Made by a program: the position numbers and the translations under genes
Assembly (NCBI GenBank): GCA_900548495.1
Contig: URKT01000053.1
Span: 1 to 14,794 of the forward strand
Source: an uncultured Collinsella sp.
Lineage (GTDB): Bacteria; Actinomycetota; Coriobacteriia; Coriobacteriales; Coriobacteriaceae
Direction of reading: 5' to 3'
DNA length: 14,794 bases
Part shown: positions 7,339 through 14,285 of the stretch, in pieces
Layout: each line of letters begins with the position of its first letter
Numbering within the stretch: the stretch's first letter is position 1
Notes under the pieces: generated by a model
Databases searched by the model: none
What the model was told of the DNA's origin: nothing
The model's input: only the letters and a program-made list of their open reading frames with translations

Positions 7339-8724
7339 CTACGCCGTCAACGGCGCCGGCTCATGCGGCTCGCCGTTCAGCTCGACGATGACCTGCGTTC
7401 CCACGCCCTCCTGGGACTTCACGCGCATGCCGGAATCTTCTCCGTAAAAGAAATGGATGCGCTGAAGCACGTTGAAGAGCGCCAGGCCGCAACCTCGCTT
7501 GACGGAGCCGTCGGCGGTAATGCTCTCGGGCTCCTCCAGGCGATGTTGCTCAAACAGATGCGCGCAGACTTCTTCGCTCATACCGATGCCGTCGTCCTCG
7601 ACGATGATCTCCAAACCGTCATCGGTCTCGAAAGCCCTAACATGAATAGAAAGCGGCTCGGTCTCGCGCTGCGCGTGCTTGATGCAGTTTTCGAGCAACG
7701 GCTGCAAGATAAACGGCGGCACCATGCAATCGCGCACCTCAAAGTCGATATCGACCGAGACGCGCAGACGGCCGTCGCCATAACGAGCCTGCATAAGATT
7801 GATATAGCGAGTGCCCTGTTCCACCTCGTGCTCGAGCGTTGTGAGGGTATCGGAATCAGAAAGCGTCTGACGGTAGTAGTTGGAGAAGTCGATCAGCAGC
7901 GATCGCGCCTTGTCGGGCTCGGTTCGAACGAGCGACACGATGGTGCTGATGGTGTTAAACAGAAAATGAGGATCGACCTGCGATTGCAAGGCGCGCAGCT
8001 CCACGCGGGCCGTAAGCTCGTCCTGGCGCTCGAGCTCAAAGCTCGCAAGCTGCGTGGAAATGAGGTCGGCAAAGCCCGAGGCAAGCGCCGTCTGGCGCAT
8101 ATCGATGCTGCTCAGACGGGGATAATACAGCTCGAGCGTGCCCACGCAATGCCCGCGCACGGTAAGCGGTGCGACAATACCGGCGCGCAGGCGCGGAAAG
8201 TAGCCACCTGTCTCGGTCGAGGCATCGCGCGAGAACACGCTTTGCTCACCGCTGTTGATCACGTTGAGCGTAGTCCGCAGCACCACCGGGGTGCCCGCGG
8301 GGCATTTTGCCGAGTCCTCGCCCCAGCTTGCCAACACCTGCTTGCCGTCGGTAAAGCAGATGGCAGAGGCGATAGTTTCGGACAGGATGATCTTAGAGGC
8401 GCCCAGGGCAGCTTCGGGCGTAAGGCCGCGCGACGTGTAGGCGAATATTTTTGAAGCGATGGCGAGCGTGCGGTCGGTTGCGCTCGATGTGAGGTCGTCG
8501 GGAACGACAAAGACGTACGAGAAGAAGAAGCACAGCATGACCAAGCCGGCAATGACGACAACGGCCGGAACGGGATTGGGATTATCGGTTAGATCCCAGA
8601 TGAGCAGCAGGATAAGCAGCGGAACGACAATACCGAGCAAGATGGCTTGAACCACATGCTGAGCGGTACGAAAGACCTTGGTAGAGTTGTAGCTCTTGCC
8701 CAGAATCAGCCTATTGAGATCCAC
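7339..8724 (-). CDS. LytS-like sensor histidine kinase (system 2)
   Basis: A 461-residue kinase with the same plan as the one at 1469-2812. It has two membrane helices (about 24-44 and 52-74), a GAF-like region (about 85-225), SQVDPHFLFN with phospho-acceptor H253, QPLLENCIKH with N346, EDDGIGM at 376-382 and a CGLALFN glycine loop at 412-418. Asp252 replaces the more usual Asn before Pro-His. The start is a choice. The ATG at 8730 touches the ribosome site directly, while a GTG at 8724 lies 6 nt after AAGAAGGAG and is the better start. Longer readings from 8754 or 8793 have no ribosome site. It partners the regulator 38 bp downstream. The signal is unknown; LytS-type relatives sense pyruvate or peptides in other bacteria. 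Confidence 0.93.
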   Translation of the reverse strand: MDLNRLILGKSYNSTKVFRTAQHVVQAILLGIVVPLLILLLIWDLTDNPNPVPAVVVIAGLVMLCFFFSYVFVVPDDLTSSATDRTLAIASKIFAYTSRGLTPEAALGASKIILSETIASAICFTDGKQVLASWGEDSAKCPAGTPVVLRTTLNVINSGEQSVFSRDASTETGGYFPRLRAGIVAPLTVRGHCVGTLELYYPRLSSIDMRQTALASGFADLISTQLASFELERQDELTARVELRALQSQVDPHFLFNTISTIVSLVRTEPDKARSLLIDFSNYYRQTLSDSDTLTTLEHEVEQGTRYINLMQARYGDGRLRVSVDIDFEVRDCMVPPFILQPLLENCIKHAQRETEPLSIHVRAFETDDGLEIIVEDDGIGMSEEVCAHLFEQHRLEEPESITADGSVKRGCGLALFNVLQRIHFFYGEDSGMRVKSQEGVGTQVIVELNGEPHEPAPLTA

Positions 8725-8730
8725 CGTCAT

Positions 8731-8739
8731 CTCCTTCTT
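8731..8739 (-). promoter_or_regulatory. Ribosome binding site deciding the kinase 2 start
   Basis: The minus strand reads AAGAAGGAG, then ATGACG, then GTG. Spacing to the ATG is zero, too close for normal initiation, whereas the GTG at 8724 lies at the ideal 6 nt. The choice changes the protein by two residues. Confidence 0.6.
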
Positions 8740-8755
8740 ACCGACGCACCCCATA

Positions 8756-8801
8756 GCAATGGAGAGGGCCGCAAGCGACCCTCTCCATTGCATTATGCAA
8801 T
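8756..8801 (-). other. Perfect 13-bp hairpin overlapping a 15-nt dyad
   Basis: GCAATGGAGAGGG (8756-8768) pairs perfectly with 8779-8791 around a 10-nt loop, but no T run follows on either strand. Directly beside it, and sharing 5 bases, is ATTGCATTATGCAAT (8787-8801), a 7+1+7 palindrome. On the minus strand the dyad contains CATAAT, a near-consensus -10 for the kinase operon, though no matching -35 sits at 17 bp. It may end or protect the amidohydrolase transcript, or serve as an operator. The two stems cannot both form in one RNA. Confidence 0.55.
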
Positions 8802-8842
8802 CAAATACTGTGTTTTACATCAAGCCATCGATGAACGGTAGC

Positions 8843-10120
8843 TTAGGCGCTGTACTTGTTTGCCTCGCCGAAGGTGCCGCCCTCGACAATCCAGCCGTCC
8901 TTCATGATGACGTCCATGTTGTCGGTGTTGAGCACGTGGATGTCGGCGGCGACGTCACCGTTGACGACCAGCAGGTCGGCGCACTTGCCAGCCTCGATGG
9001 AACCGGTCTCGTCCTCGATGTGGCACATCTTGGCACCGTTGAGGGTGGCGCAGGTGATGGTCTCGACCGGAGTGAAGCCGATCTTGTCGACGAACTCGTA
9101 CATCTCCTCGATGGAGCAAGTGCCGTACGGGGTGACGAAGGAGAAGGAGTCGGAGCCGATCGTCATGACGACGCCGCGCTTCTTGGCCTCGCGCAGGCAG
9201 TCGTAGTTGCGCTGCAGCTCCTTCTCGACCAGAGTGCCCTCGTACTTGTCGTGCAGCTCGGGAACGTAGACGGGCGGATAGGTGGCGTACCAGGTGGGCA
9301 GGAAGGCGATCGTCGGAGTGAAGAAGGTGCCCTGCTCGGCCATGAGGTCCATGGTGCGCTCATCGATATCGAAGCCGTGAATCAGCTGCTCGCAGCCAAA
9401 GCGAACGGAATCGTAGGCAGCGGCGTGGTTGTTGTAGCAGTGGCTCCACACGGGGATGCCGACCATCTTTGCCTCTTCGACCACGGCCTGAATCTCCTCG
9501 GAGCAGTAGTGCTGGTCGCGGCCGGAGTCCCAGCGCCAGATGCCGCCACCGGTAGCCCAGATCTTGATGGCATCGGGGTTCTCGCGCAGGCGACGGCGGA
9601 CGGCCTTGCGCAGATCCCAAGGACCGTCGACCTGATCGCCCCAGGGGTGCGATTCCTTGTTGAGCTCCTGGCTGCAGTGGTGGGAGTCGCCGTGGCCGGC
9701 AACGCGGCAGAAGCCAAGGCCGGTGGCCAGAACGCGCGGGCCCTTGAAGACGCCCTTGTCGATGCAGTCACGGATCTGGATACCAAAGCGGCCGATCTCG
9801 CAGACGGTGGTGAGGCCGTGGGTGAGGCAGTCGTAGGCCTGCTTGACGGCGACGGCCTGCTTCTCGAGGAGCGGCTGCATGACCCAGTCGGTGTCATCGT
9901 CGGTCAAGTTGCCCGAGAAGTGCAGGTGGGTGTCGATCAGGCCGGGAAGGACGGTCTTGCCGGCGGCGTCGATGACCTCAACGCCCTCGGGAAGGTCCTG
10001 CATGGCGCCGGCGTACTCGATCTTGCCGTTGTCGTCGACGAGAACGAGGGAGTTCTCGACCGGCTCGGCACCGGTACCGTCGATGAGCTTGCCGCCAACG
10101 ATTGCATACTTAGTGGACAT
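8843..10120 (-). CDS. Metal-dependent amidohydrolase (imidazolonepropionase/dipeptidase-like group)
   Basis: A 425-residue TIM-barrel amidohydrolase. Visible metal and catalytic residues: H65 and H67 in GLIDTHLH, K186 in IKIWATGGG (the lysine that is carboxylated in binuclear members), H227 in VWSHCYN, H248 in LIHGFD, and D324 in IGSDSF. The C-terminal GSIEAGKCADLLVV closes the small beta-sandwich domain. Relatives with this layout hydrolyse Xaa-Arg/Lys or Xaa-Pro dipeptides, N-acyl amino acids or ring amides; the exact substrate cannot be called. No signal peptide is visible, so it is cytoplasmic. The ATG at 10120 has a strong AAGGAGG 4 nt upstream. It lies 131 bp after the amino acid permease on the same strand, which suggests the permease brings in its substrate or removes a product. 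Confidence 0.9.
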   Translation of the reverse strand: MSTKYAIVGGKLIDGTGAEPVENSLVLVDDNGKIEYAGAMQDLPEGVEVIDAAGKTVLPGLIDTHLHFSGNLTDDDTDWVMQPLLEKQAVAVKQAYDCLTHGLTTVCEIGRFGIQIRDCIDKGVFKGPRVLATGLGFCRVAGHGDSHHCSQELNKESHPWGDQVDGPWDLRKAVRRRLRENPDAIKIWATGGGIWRWDSGRDQHYCSEEIQAVVEEAKMVGIPVWSHCYNNHAAAYDSVRFGCEQLIHGFDIDERTMDLMAEQGTFFTPTIAFLPTWYATYPPVYVPELHDKYEGTLVEKELQRNYDCLREAKKRGVVMTIGSDSFSFVTPYGTCSIEEMYEFVDKIGFTPVETITCATLNGAKMCHIEDETGSIEAGKCADLLVVNGDVAADIHVLNTDNMDVIMKDGWIVEGGTFGEANKYSA

Positions 10121-10150
10121 GGTTCCTCCTTATGGATCCATATAGTGGGC

Positions 10151-10231
10151 GAGGCCGCGTTGGGTTAAGGCCTCACAAAGCTACCCAAGTGGTGCCGGGT
10201 TCGGTGCGCGGAAGAGAGGGTCCCGCACACC
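10151..10231 (-). other. Two hairpins between permease and amidohydrolase
   Basis: GGTGCGCGG (10203-10211) pairs with CCGCACACC (10223-10231), nine pairs in the transcript counting one G-U. GAGGCC (10151-10156) pairs with GGCCTC (10169-10174). Neither is followed by a T run, so I read them as transcript processing or stability elements rather than terminators. A weak promoter-like TTAACC/TATATG pair at 18 bp lies just before the amidohydrolase ribosome site. Confidence 0.4.
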
Positions 10232-10251
10232 TGATCCGCCCCGGCTCGGCG

Positions 10252-11703
10252 TTACTTTTTGCGGGAATTGGTGAAGGCCATGAGAGCCAGGCCGACGGCC
10301 AGCCAGCCGATCACGATGCTCCACTCCACCATGTTGAGGGAGGCGGGAGAGAACGGAATCACGAGCAGGCCGATGATGATGGCGCAGGCAGCGATAGCGA
10401 GGCCGATGCCAAACTTGCCGCCGGGCACCTCGTAGGGACGAGGCAGGTCGGGCTCGGTGAAGCGCATGCGCAGGCAAGCGAGGGCGACCATGCCGCAGGA
10501 GAAGATGAAGGCGAGAGCCGACACGTTGGTCAGAGGGATGAGCATGTTCTTGCCCAGGAACGGACCGACGACGGTGATGGCGCCCAGAACGACGCAGGCG
10601 AGCTTGGGAGCGCCGGACTTGGGGTCGACCTCGGCGAACTGCTCGGGCAGCTGGCCCTTGCGGCCCATGGCGAGCATGATGCGGCTCGTGGCGCCGTAGA
10701 AGGAGTTCATCGGACCCATGGGTCCAAGCGTAGCGATGACGAGCATGGCCAGGTACAGGAGCATGTTGATGCCCTTGAGGCAGGCAAGCGCGGGAACCGG
10801 GCTCTTAACAAACTCGTGCCAGTCAAGGATAGTGCCGAACGAGTAAATGCAGACCATGTAGAAGCCGCCGGCGGCCAGCAGGGCCAGGGAGATGATCTTG
10901 CCGAACTTGTTCCAGTTAAGGCCCTCGGCTGCTTCCTCAGCCTGCTGAGGAATGGTGTCGAAGCCGGCGTAGAAGAACGGGGTCAGAACCAGGACCGACA
11001 CGATGCCGGCAAACAGGCTGGTGCTCTCGGTAGCGGCCTTGCCGCCGCCAGCGCCGGTGACCTGGGAGAACACGGGCATGGCGTTGTCCGGCGAGCCGGT
11101 GAACAGCGAGACGCCCATGGCGAGCAGCATGCCGCAGAGCAGAGCCTTGGTCAGGAAGGCCTGGAGCTTGGCAGCCGAGCTGGCACCGCGGAAGTTAAGG
11201 AAGATGACGTAGACTGCAAAGCCGAGCGCGATCAGCGTCGGGAACAGGTAAACGTCGGCCCCCAGGATGGTGTAGAGCTTGATGGCGCGCAGCCACTCAA
11301 GGCCGGGCAGGCTGCCGAACATCTCGGACACGAGGGTCGAAATGGCGATGGCCTCCCACGGGCACAGGATGCCGTTGCCCAGGGCCAAAAGCCATCCGGT
11401 GATGTAGCTCAGCGTACGGCCAAAGCTACGATCGACATACTCGACGATGCCGCCTGAGATGGGGATAGCAGCCGTGAGCTCACCGAAAACAGCTCCGACG
11501 GGCACGAGGAAGATTGCACCCAAGAGGAATGCGATCATAGCGGGAACGGGACCGCCGCCCACGACCATCCAGTCGCCGACCTGCAGAACCCAACCGGTAC
11601 CGATGATGGCACCAAAGCCGATGGTGAAGAAGTTCCAGAGCGAGAGCGTTTTCTTCATGCCGCCGTTATCCTCGACTGCAACTTCTGCGTTCTTGTCCGC
11701 CAT
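10252..11703 (-). CDS. APC-family amino acid permease
   Basis: A 483-residue membrane protein with about twelve helices and a short acidic N-terminal tail. The first helix holds GFGAIIGTGWVL, the glycine-rich unwound segment that binds the substrate's amino and carboxyl groups in APC transporters. GFDTIPQQAEEA (about residue 250) and the later RPYEVPGGKFG also match this superfamily. It should import an amino acid or amine by proton or sodium symport, or by exchange; specificity cannot be read. The ATG at 11703 has AAAGGAGGGG upstream, a strong site. Two hairpins lie in its leader (11725-11739 and 11747-11767). It heads the unit that continues into the amidohydrolase and perhaps the second kinase/regulator pair. 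Confidence 0.93.
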   Translation of the reverse strand: MADKNAEVAVEDNGGMKKTLSLWNFFTIGFGAIIGTGWVLQVGDWMVVGGGPVPAMIAFLLGAIFLVPVGAVFGELTAAIPISGGIVEYVDRSFGRTLSYITGWLLALGNGILCPWEAIAISTLVSEMFGSLPGLEWLRAIKLYTILGADVYLFPTLIALGFAVYVIFLNFRGASSAAKLQAFLTKALLCGMLLAMGVSLFTGSPDNAMPVFSQVTGAGGGKAATESTSLFAGIVSVLVLTPFFYAGFDTIPQQAEEAAEGLNWNKFGKIISLALLAAGGFYMVCIYSFGTILDWHEFVKSPVPALACLKGINMLLYLAMLVIATLGPMGPMNSFYGATSRIMLAMGRKGQLPEQFAEVDPKSGAPKLACVVLGAITVVGPFLGKNMLIPLTNVSALAFIFSCGMVALACLRMRFTEPDLPRPYEVPGGKFGIGLAIAACAIIIGLLVIPFSPASLNMVEWSIVIGWLAVGLALMAFTNSRKK

Positions 11704-12057
11704 TGTTCCCCTCCTTTCCTGTTTGACGCCCTTGGCGTCACCCCTTGCGCGGTCCGTTTTGCCGCGCGCTTTTATTCCATGGCTTTAAGATACGGCCTTG
11801 GCGCAGCAGCGCCGCTCGCAGCTCGACCGAAGGCAGAACTGCAAAACGAGCGGCACCGTTTTTGGGACGAACGGCGGGAGACGTCATTCGTCTTGGGCGC
11901 TTTCATCTTGTCTGCTTTTGAATACCTGTTACCGTGACGCTTGGCGCTCGGCGCGGCAACGTTCATACCATTTGTCAGGCTTTTGGCGCACATGCCCATG
12001 TGTCGTGCATCTTTTTATGTAGGATAGACAAGTTACACATGAGGCAAGGTGATTCGA
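11704..12057. other. Divergent intergenic region with hairpins and a dyad
   Basis: This 354-bp gap lies between the minus-strand permease and the plus-strand peptidase-like gene and must hold both promoters. GACGCC-CTT-GGCGTC (11725-11739) and GCGCGG/CCGCGC (11747-11767) lie just before the permease ribosome site. CACATG-CC-CATGTG (11989-12002) is a perfect palindrome 55 bp before the peptidase start, with another CACATG at 12036-12041. I see no promoter with two good hexamers. A 75-codon minus-strand reading frame (11772-11999) lacks a ribosome site and known motifs, so I do not call it. Confidence 0.5.
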
Positions 12058-13059
12058 ATGGCATACGGATACAATGACGGCGACCAACGGCCACAAAGCG
12101 TGCGCCTTGCCGGCCGCACCACGCCAACGCCCAGAAGCACCTCCGACAACGACAACCCGCAGCGCCCCCAAGAGCAGCCCGGGGCTTCTTCGCGACGGCA
12201 AAGCCGTACCGTGCAGCAGTCAGACCGCGTGAGTACGAGCACACGTCAACGCCAGACCGACACATCGCAGCCACGCCGCTACGATCGCCGTAAGACCGAC
12301 TACTACGTCAAGCGCACCTTTTCGCGACCTCAACGCGATCGCGGCAATTCCGTCCCTCACCCCGCGTCGCACACCACAAGCCACGCGCTTCCGGCCCGCC
12401 GTCTACGCCTTGCGCTTTGCTCCATCGCCGCCTGCCTCGTCTTTGTGTTTTTGGGATCCTGTATCTCCCACGGATCAGCCGGTCTTGAGCCCACTGCCGA
12501 GGACAAGCTGCTTAAAGCTCCCGTCGCGCCCGGTTACTCCTTTGCGTTCTCGACCCCACGCTCGCAATGGCAGGCCGGTGTCATGCCCCACATCTACCAA
12601 ATTGACCCCGCATGGTCGGAGCTGCCCTATGCCGGCGGCACTATTCGCGAAAACGCTTGCGGTCCTACCTGCCTCACCATGGTCTATATCTTTAAGACCG
12701 GCCATACCGATAAGACGCCGGTCGATATATGCGCACTGGCCGAAGCCGGCAACTACGCCCCCACCGGTGCCACCGAATGGTCGTTTATGACAGGCGGTGC
12801 GTGGCAGCTGGGGCTCAACGGAACACAGCTCTATAACGATCGTGAATCGATTGCCCAAGCACTTCGCTCGGGTGCGCCCGTCATCGCCGCAGTGCGCCCC
12901 GGTACGTTTACCAACGTAGGCCACTACATCGTGCTCTACGGCATCGACGATGCCAACCAGATTGGCGTCTACGACCCCAACTCGGCCAGCCGCAGCGCCC
13001 GCCGCTGGGGCGTCGTAGAGGTCCTCAACGAAGTCGAAGCCATGTGGGCCTACTACTAG
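12058..13059 (+). CDS. Membrane-anchored C39-like cysteine peptidase family protein
   Basis: A 333-residue protein with three parts. Residues 1-115 are low-complexity, rich in Arg, Gln, Ser and Thr, and probably disordered and cytoplasmic. Residues 116-134 form one membrane helix. The rest is a papain-like domain of the Peptidase_C39_2 type: Q181 in YQIDPAW, catalytic C201 in ACGPTC, H289 in GHYIVLYGID and D306 in YDPNS. The domain should face outside the membrane. Relatives cleave peptides or peptidoglycan links, but most are untested. The ATG at 12058 has AAGGTGA 5 nt upstream; a GTG at 12049 is a poorer choice. It is the only plus-strand gene here. Its stop codon falls inside the repeat at 13056-13140, and no plus-strand terminator with a T run is seen. 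Confidence 0.85.
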   Translation: MAYGYNDGDQRPQSVRLAGRTTPTPRSTSDNDNPQRPQEQPGASSRRQSRTVQQSDRVSTSTRQRQTDTSQPRRYDRRKTDYYVKRTFSRPQRDRGNSVPHPASHTTSHALPARRLRLALCSIAACLVFVFLGSCISHGSAGLEPTAEDKLLKAPVAPGYSFAFSTPRSQWQAGVMPHIYQIDPAWSELPYAGGTIRENACGPTCLTMVYIFKTGHTDKTPVDICALAEAGNYAPTGATEWSFMTGGAWQLGLNGTQLYNDRESIAQALRSGAPVIAAVRPGTFTNVGHYIVLYGIDDANQIGVYDPNSASRSARRWGVVEVLNEVEAMWAYY

Positions 13060-13140
13060 TCATTGGGGACAGACTTAAATGAGTGGTCATTGGGGACGCT
13101 CTTGTTTGACTAGTCGTTTAAGAACGTCCCCAATGACTAG
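13056..13140. repeat. REP/MITE-like palindromic repeat
   Basis: CTAGTCATTGGGGAC (13056-13070) is repeated perfectly in inverted form at 13126-13140. Inside the left arm, TTAAA matches TTTAA near the right arm. A second direct copy of GTCATTGGGGAC lies at 13086-13097, 27 bp after the first (13059-13070), so two different stems with the right arm are possible. The element has no coding capacity. Sequences like TTGGGGACAGACTTAAATGA are, from memory, scattered in many bacterial genomes near REP-type elements; this needs a search. Confidence 0.75.
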
Positions 13141-13149
13141 GTGAATAGC

Positions 13150-13182
13150 AAAAGCCCCGCAGTCGGAGCGGACTGCGGGGCT
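13150..13182 (-). terminator. Intrinsic terminator of carbamate kinase gene
   Basis: AGCCCCGCAGTC (13153-13164) pairs perfectly over 12 bp with 13171-13182 around a 6-nt loop. On the minus strand the stem runs into four Ts, 65 bp past the carbamate kinase stop. On the plus strand no T run follows, so it is directional. Confidence 0.88.
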
Positions 13183-13201
13183 CATGAAGAGAGGCTAGTT
13201 T

Positions 13202-13225
13202 GTGGGCGCTTTGCCTGGCGCCCAC
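13202..13225 (-). other. Hairpin in the carbamate kinase 3' region
   Basis: GTGGGCGC (13202-13209) pairs perfectly with GCGCCCAC (13218-13225) around an 8-nt loop, 22 bp past the stop codon and before the real terminator. It has no T run. It could protect the transcript end. Confidence 0.5.
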
Positions 13226-13247
13226 GAGAGAGGCAACAGAGTAGAGA

Positions 13248-14210
13248 CTACTCGTGGATGCGGGTACCGGAGAGGCCAGCCATGGTCTCGGCGGCCTTGT
13301 CCAGAGCGCCGATGATGCAGGTGCGGCCCTTGCGGGAACGGGCGAACTTGATGGCAGCGCGGACCTTGGGCTCCATGGAACCCTTGCCGAACTGGCCCTC
13401 GTCGGCCAGGCGCTCGGCCTCGTCGGCGGTGAGGTCCTCGAGCTCCTCCTGGTTGGGCTTGCCAAAGTTGATGGCGACATGCTCAACGGCGGTCAGCAGG
13501 AACAGAACGTCGGCGTCGCAGTCCTCGGCCAGCAGCTCGCCGCCCAGGTCCTTGTCGATGACGGCGGGAACGCCCTTGTAGCAGCCCTTGTTCTCGTAGT
13601 CGCGGACGACGGGGATGCCGCCGCCACCGCAGGCGATGACGATGAACTCGTTGTCGAGCAGGTTGAGGATGGAGTCAGCCTCGACGATCTTCTTGGGATC
13701 GGGGGAAGCGACGACGCGACGCCAGCCGCGGCCGGAATCCTCGACGAAGACCTTGGAGGGATCCTCGGCCATGAACTCCTTGGCCTGCTCCTCGGTGTAG
13801 AAGGGGCCGATCGGCTTGGTCGGGTTCTTGAACGCGGGATCGTCGGGGTCGCACTCGATCTGGGTGACGACGGTGGCGGCGTGCCAACGCTTATAGCGCT
13901 TGTGCATCTCGCGGCCGATGCCCTGCTGCAGGTGATAACCAATGTAGCCCTGGGACATGGCGCCGCACTCGGGCAGCGGCATCTCGGGGGTGCCGATGGC
14001 ATCGTGGGCAGCGGCGAAGGCGTTCTGGATCATGCCGACCTGCGGGCCGTTGCCGTGGGTGATGATGATCTCGTTGCCCTGCTCGATGAGACCGAGGAGA
14101 GCGTGGGCGGTGTTGCTCACGGCCTCGATCTGCTCGACGGGGTTGTTGCCGAGGGCGTTGCCGCCAAGGGCGACGACAATACGATCGGGCTTGCCAAGAG
14201 GCTTAGACAT
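13248..14210 (-). CDS. arcC: Carbamate kinase
   Basis: A 320-residue amino acid kinase family enzyme, close to the usual length of about 310. It interconverts carbamoyl phosphate + ADP and ATP + carbamate, the energy-yielding last step of the arginine deiminase and similar fermentations. Motifs: VALGGNALG (13-21), THGNGPQVG (51-59), the PTKPIGPFY block (130-138) inside the family's insert, CGGGGIPV (194-201), IDKDL (218-222), FLLTAVEHV and GSMEPKVRAA. All look intact. The ATG at 14210 has GAAAGG 9 nt upstream; a longer frame from 14246 is unlikely. It is a single-gene unit, with its own terminator and leader. No arginine deiminase, transcarbamoylase or arginine antiporter gene is in the window, so the source of its carbamoyl phosphate is not shown here. 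Confidence 0.96.
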   Translation of the reverse strand: MSKPLGKPDRIVVALGGNALGNNPVEQIEAVSNTAHALLGLIEQGNEIIITHGNGPQVGMIQNAFAAAHDAIGTPEMPLPECGAMSQGYIGYHLQQGIGREMHKRYKRWHAATVVTQIECDPDDPAFKNPTKPIGPFYTEEQAKEFMAEDPSKVFVEDSGRGWRRVVASPDPKKIVEADSILNLLDNEFIVIACGGGGIPVVRDYENKGCYKGVPAVIDKDLGGELLAEDCDADVLFLLTAVEHVAINFGKPNQEELEDLTADEAERLADEGQFGKGSMEPKVRAAIKFARSRKGRTCIIGALDKAAETMAGLSGTRIHE

Positions 14211-14219
14211 TGCTGGAAT

Positions 14220-14285
14220 CCTTTCTGTAAAAGGCCTACAACCCATTAATAACCCGCGTCCGTGCGATACGCGAGTTTATTAAGG
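14220..14285 (-). promoter_or_regulatory. Structured leader of carbamate kinase with a hairpin over the ribosome site
   Basis: On the minus strand CCTTT (14234-14230) pairs with AAAGG (14224-14220) around 5 nt, so the Shine-Dalgarno is inside a short hairpin. Upstream, 14277-14269 pairs with 14259-14251 (nine pairs counting one G-U, loop of 9), extendable outward by about seven pairs with two one-base bulges to 14285 and 14243. A TATAAA -10 candidate lies at 14291-14286 without a good -35. The structure is seen; a regulatory role is inferred. Confidence 0.45.

Noticed and set aside
8696..10168. Long plus-strand frames opposite the amidohydrolase, permease, kinase and arcC genes (up to 490 codons)
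   Set aside because: They are antisense shadows made by GC-rich codon bias. Their proteins are repetitive in Gly, Ala, Val, Asp and His, have no motif, and run opposite genes with intact catalytic residues.
11958..11966. AACGTTCAT, a full match to the recalled LytTR half-site consensus, in the permease upstream region
   Set aside because: No second half-site lies at the needed distance, and the degenerate consensus is expected about once in 2 kb per strand.
11772..11999. A 75-codon minus-strand frame in the divergent intergenic region
   Set aside because: No Shine-Dalgarno before its start, basic low-complexity composition and no recognisable motif.
13056..13140. The palindromic repeat as a CRISPR array
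   Set aside because: There are only two direct copies of 12 bases plus one inverted copy, without uniform spacers or cas genes.
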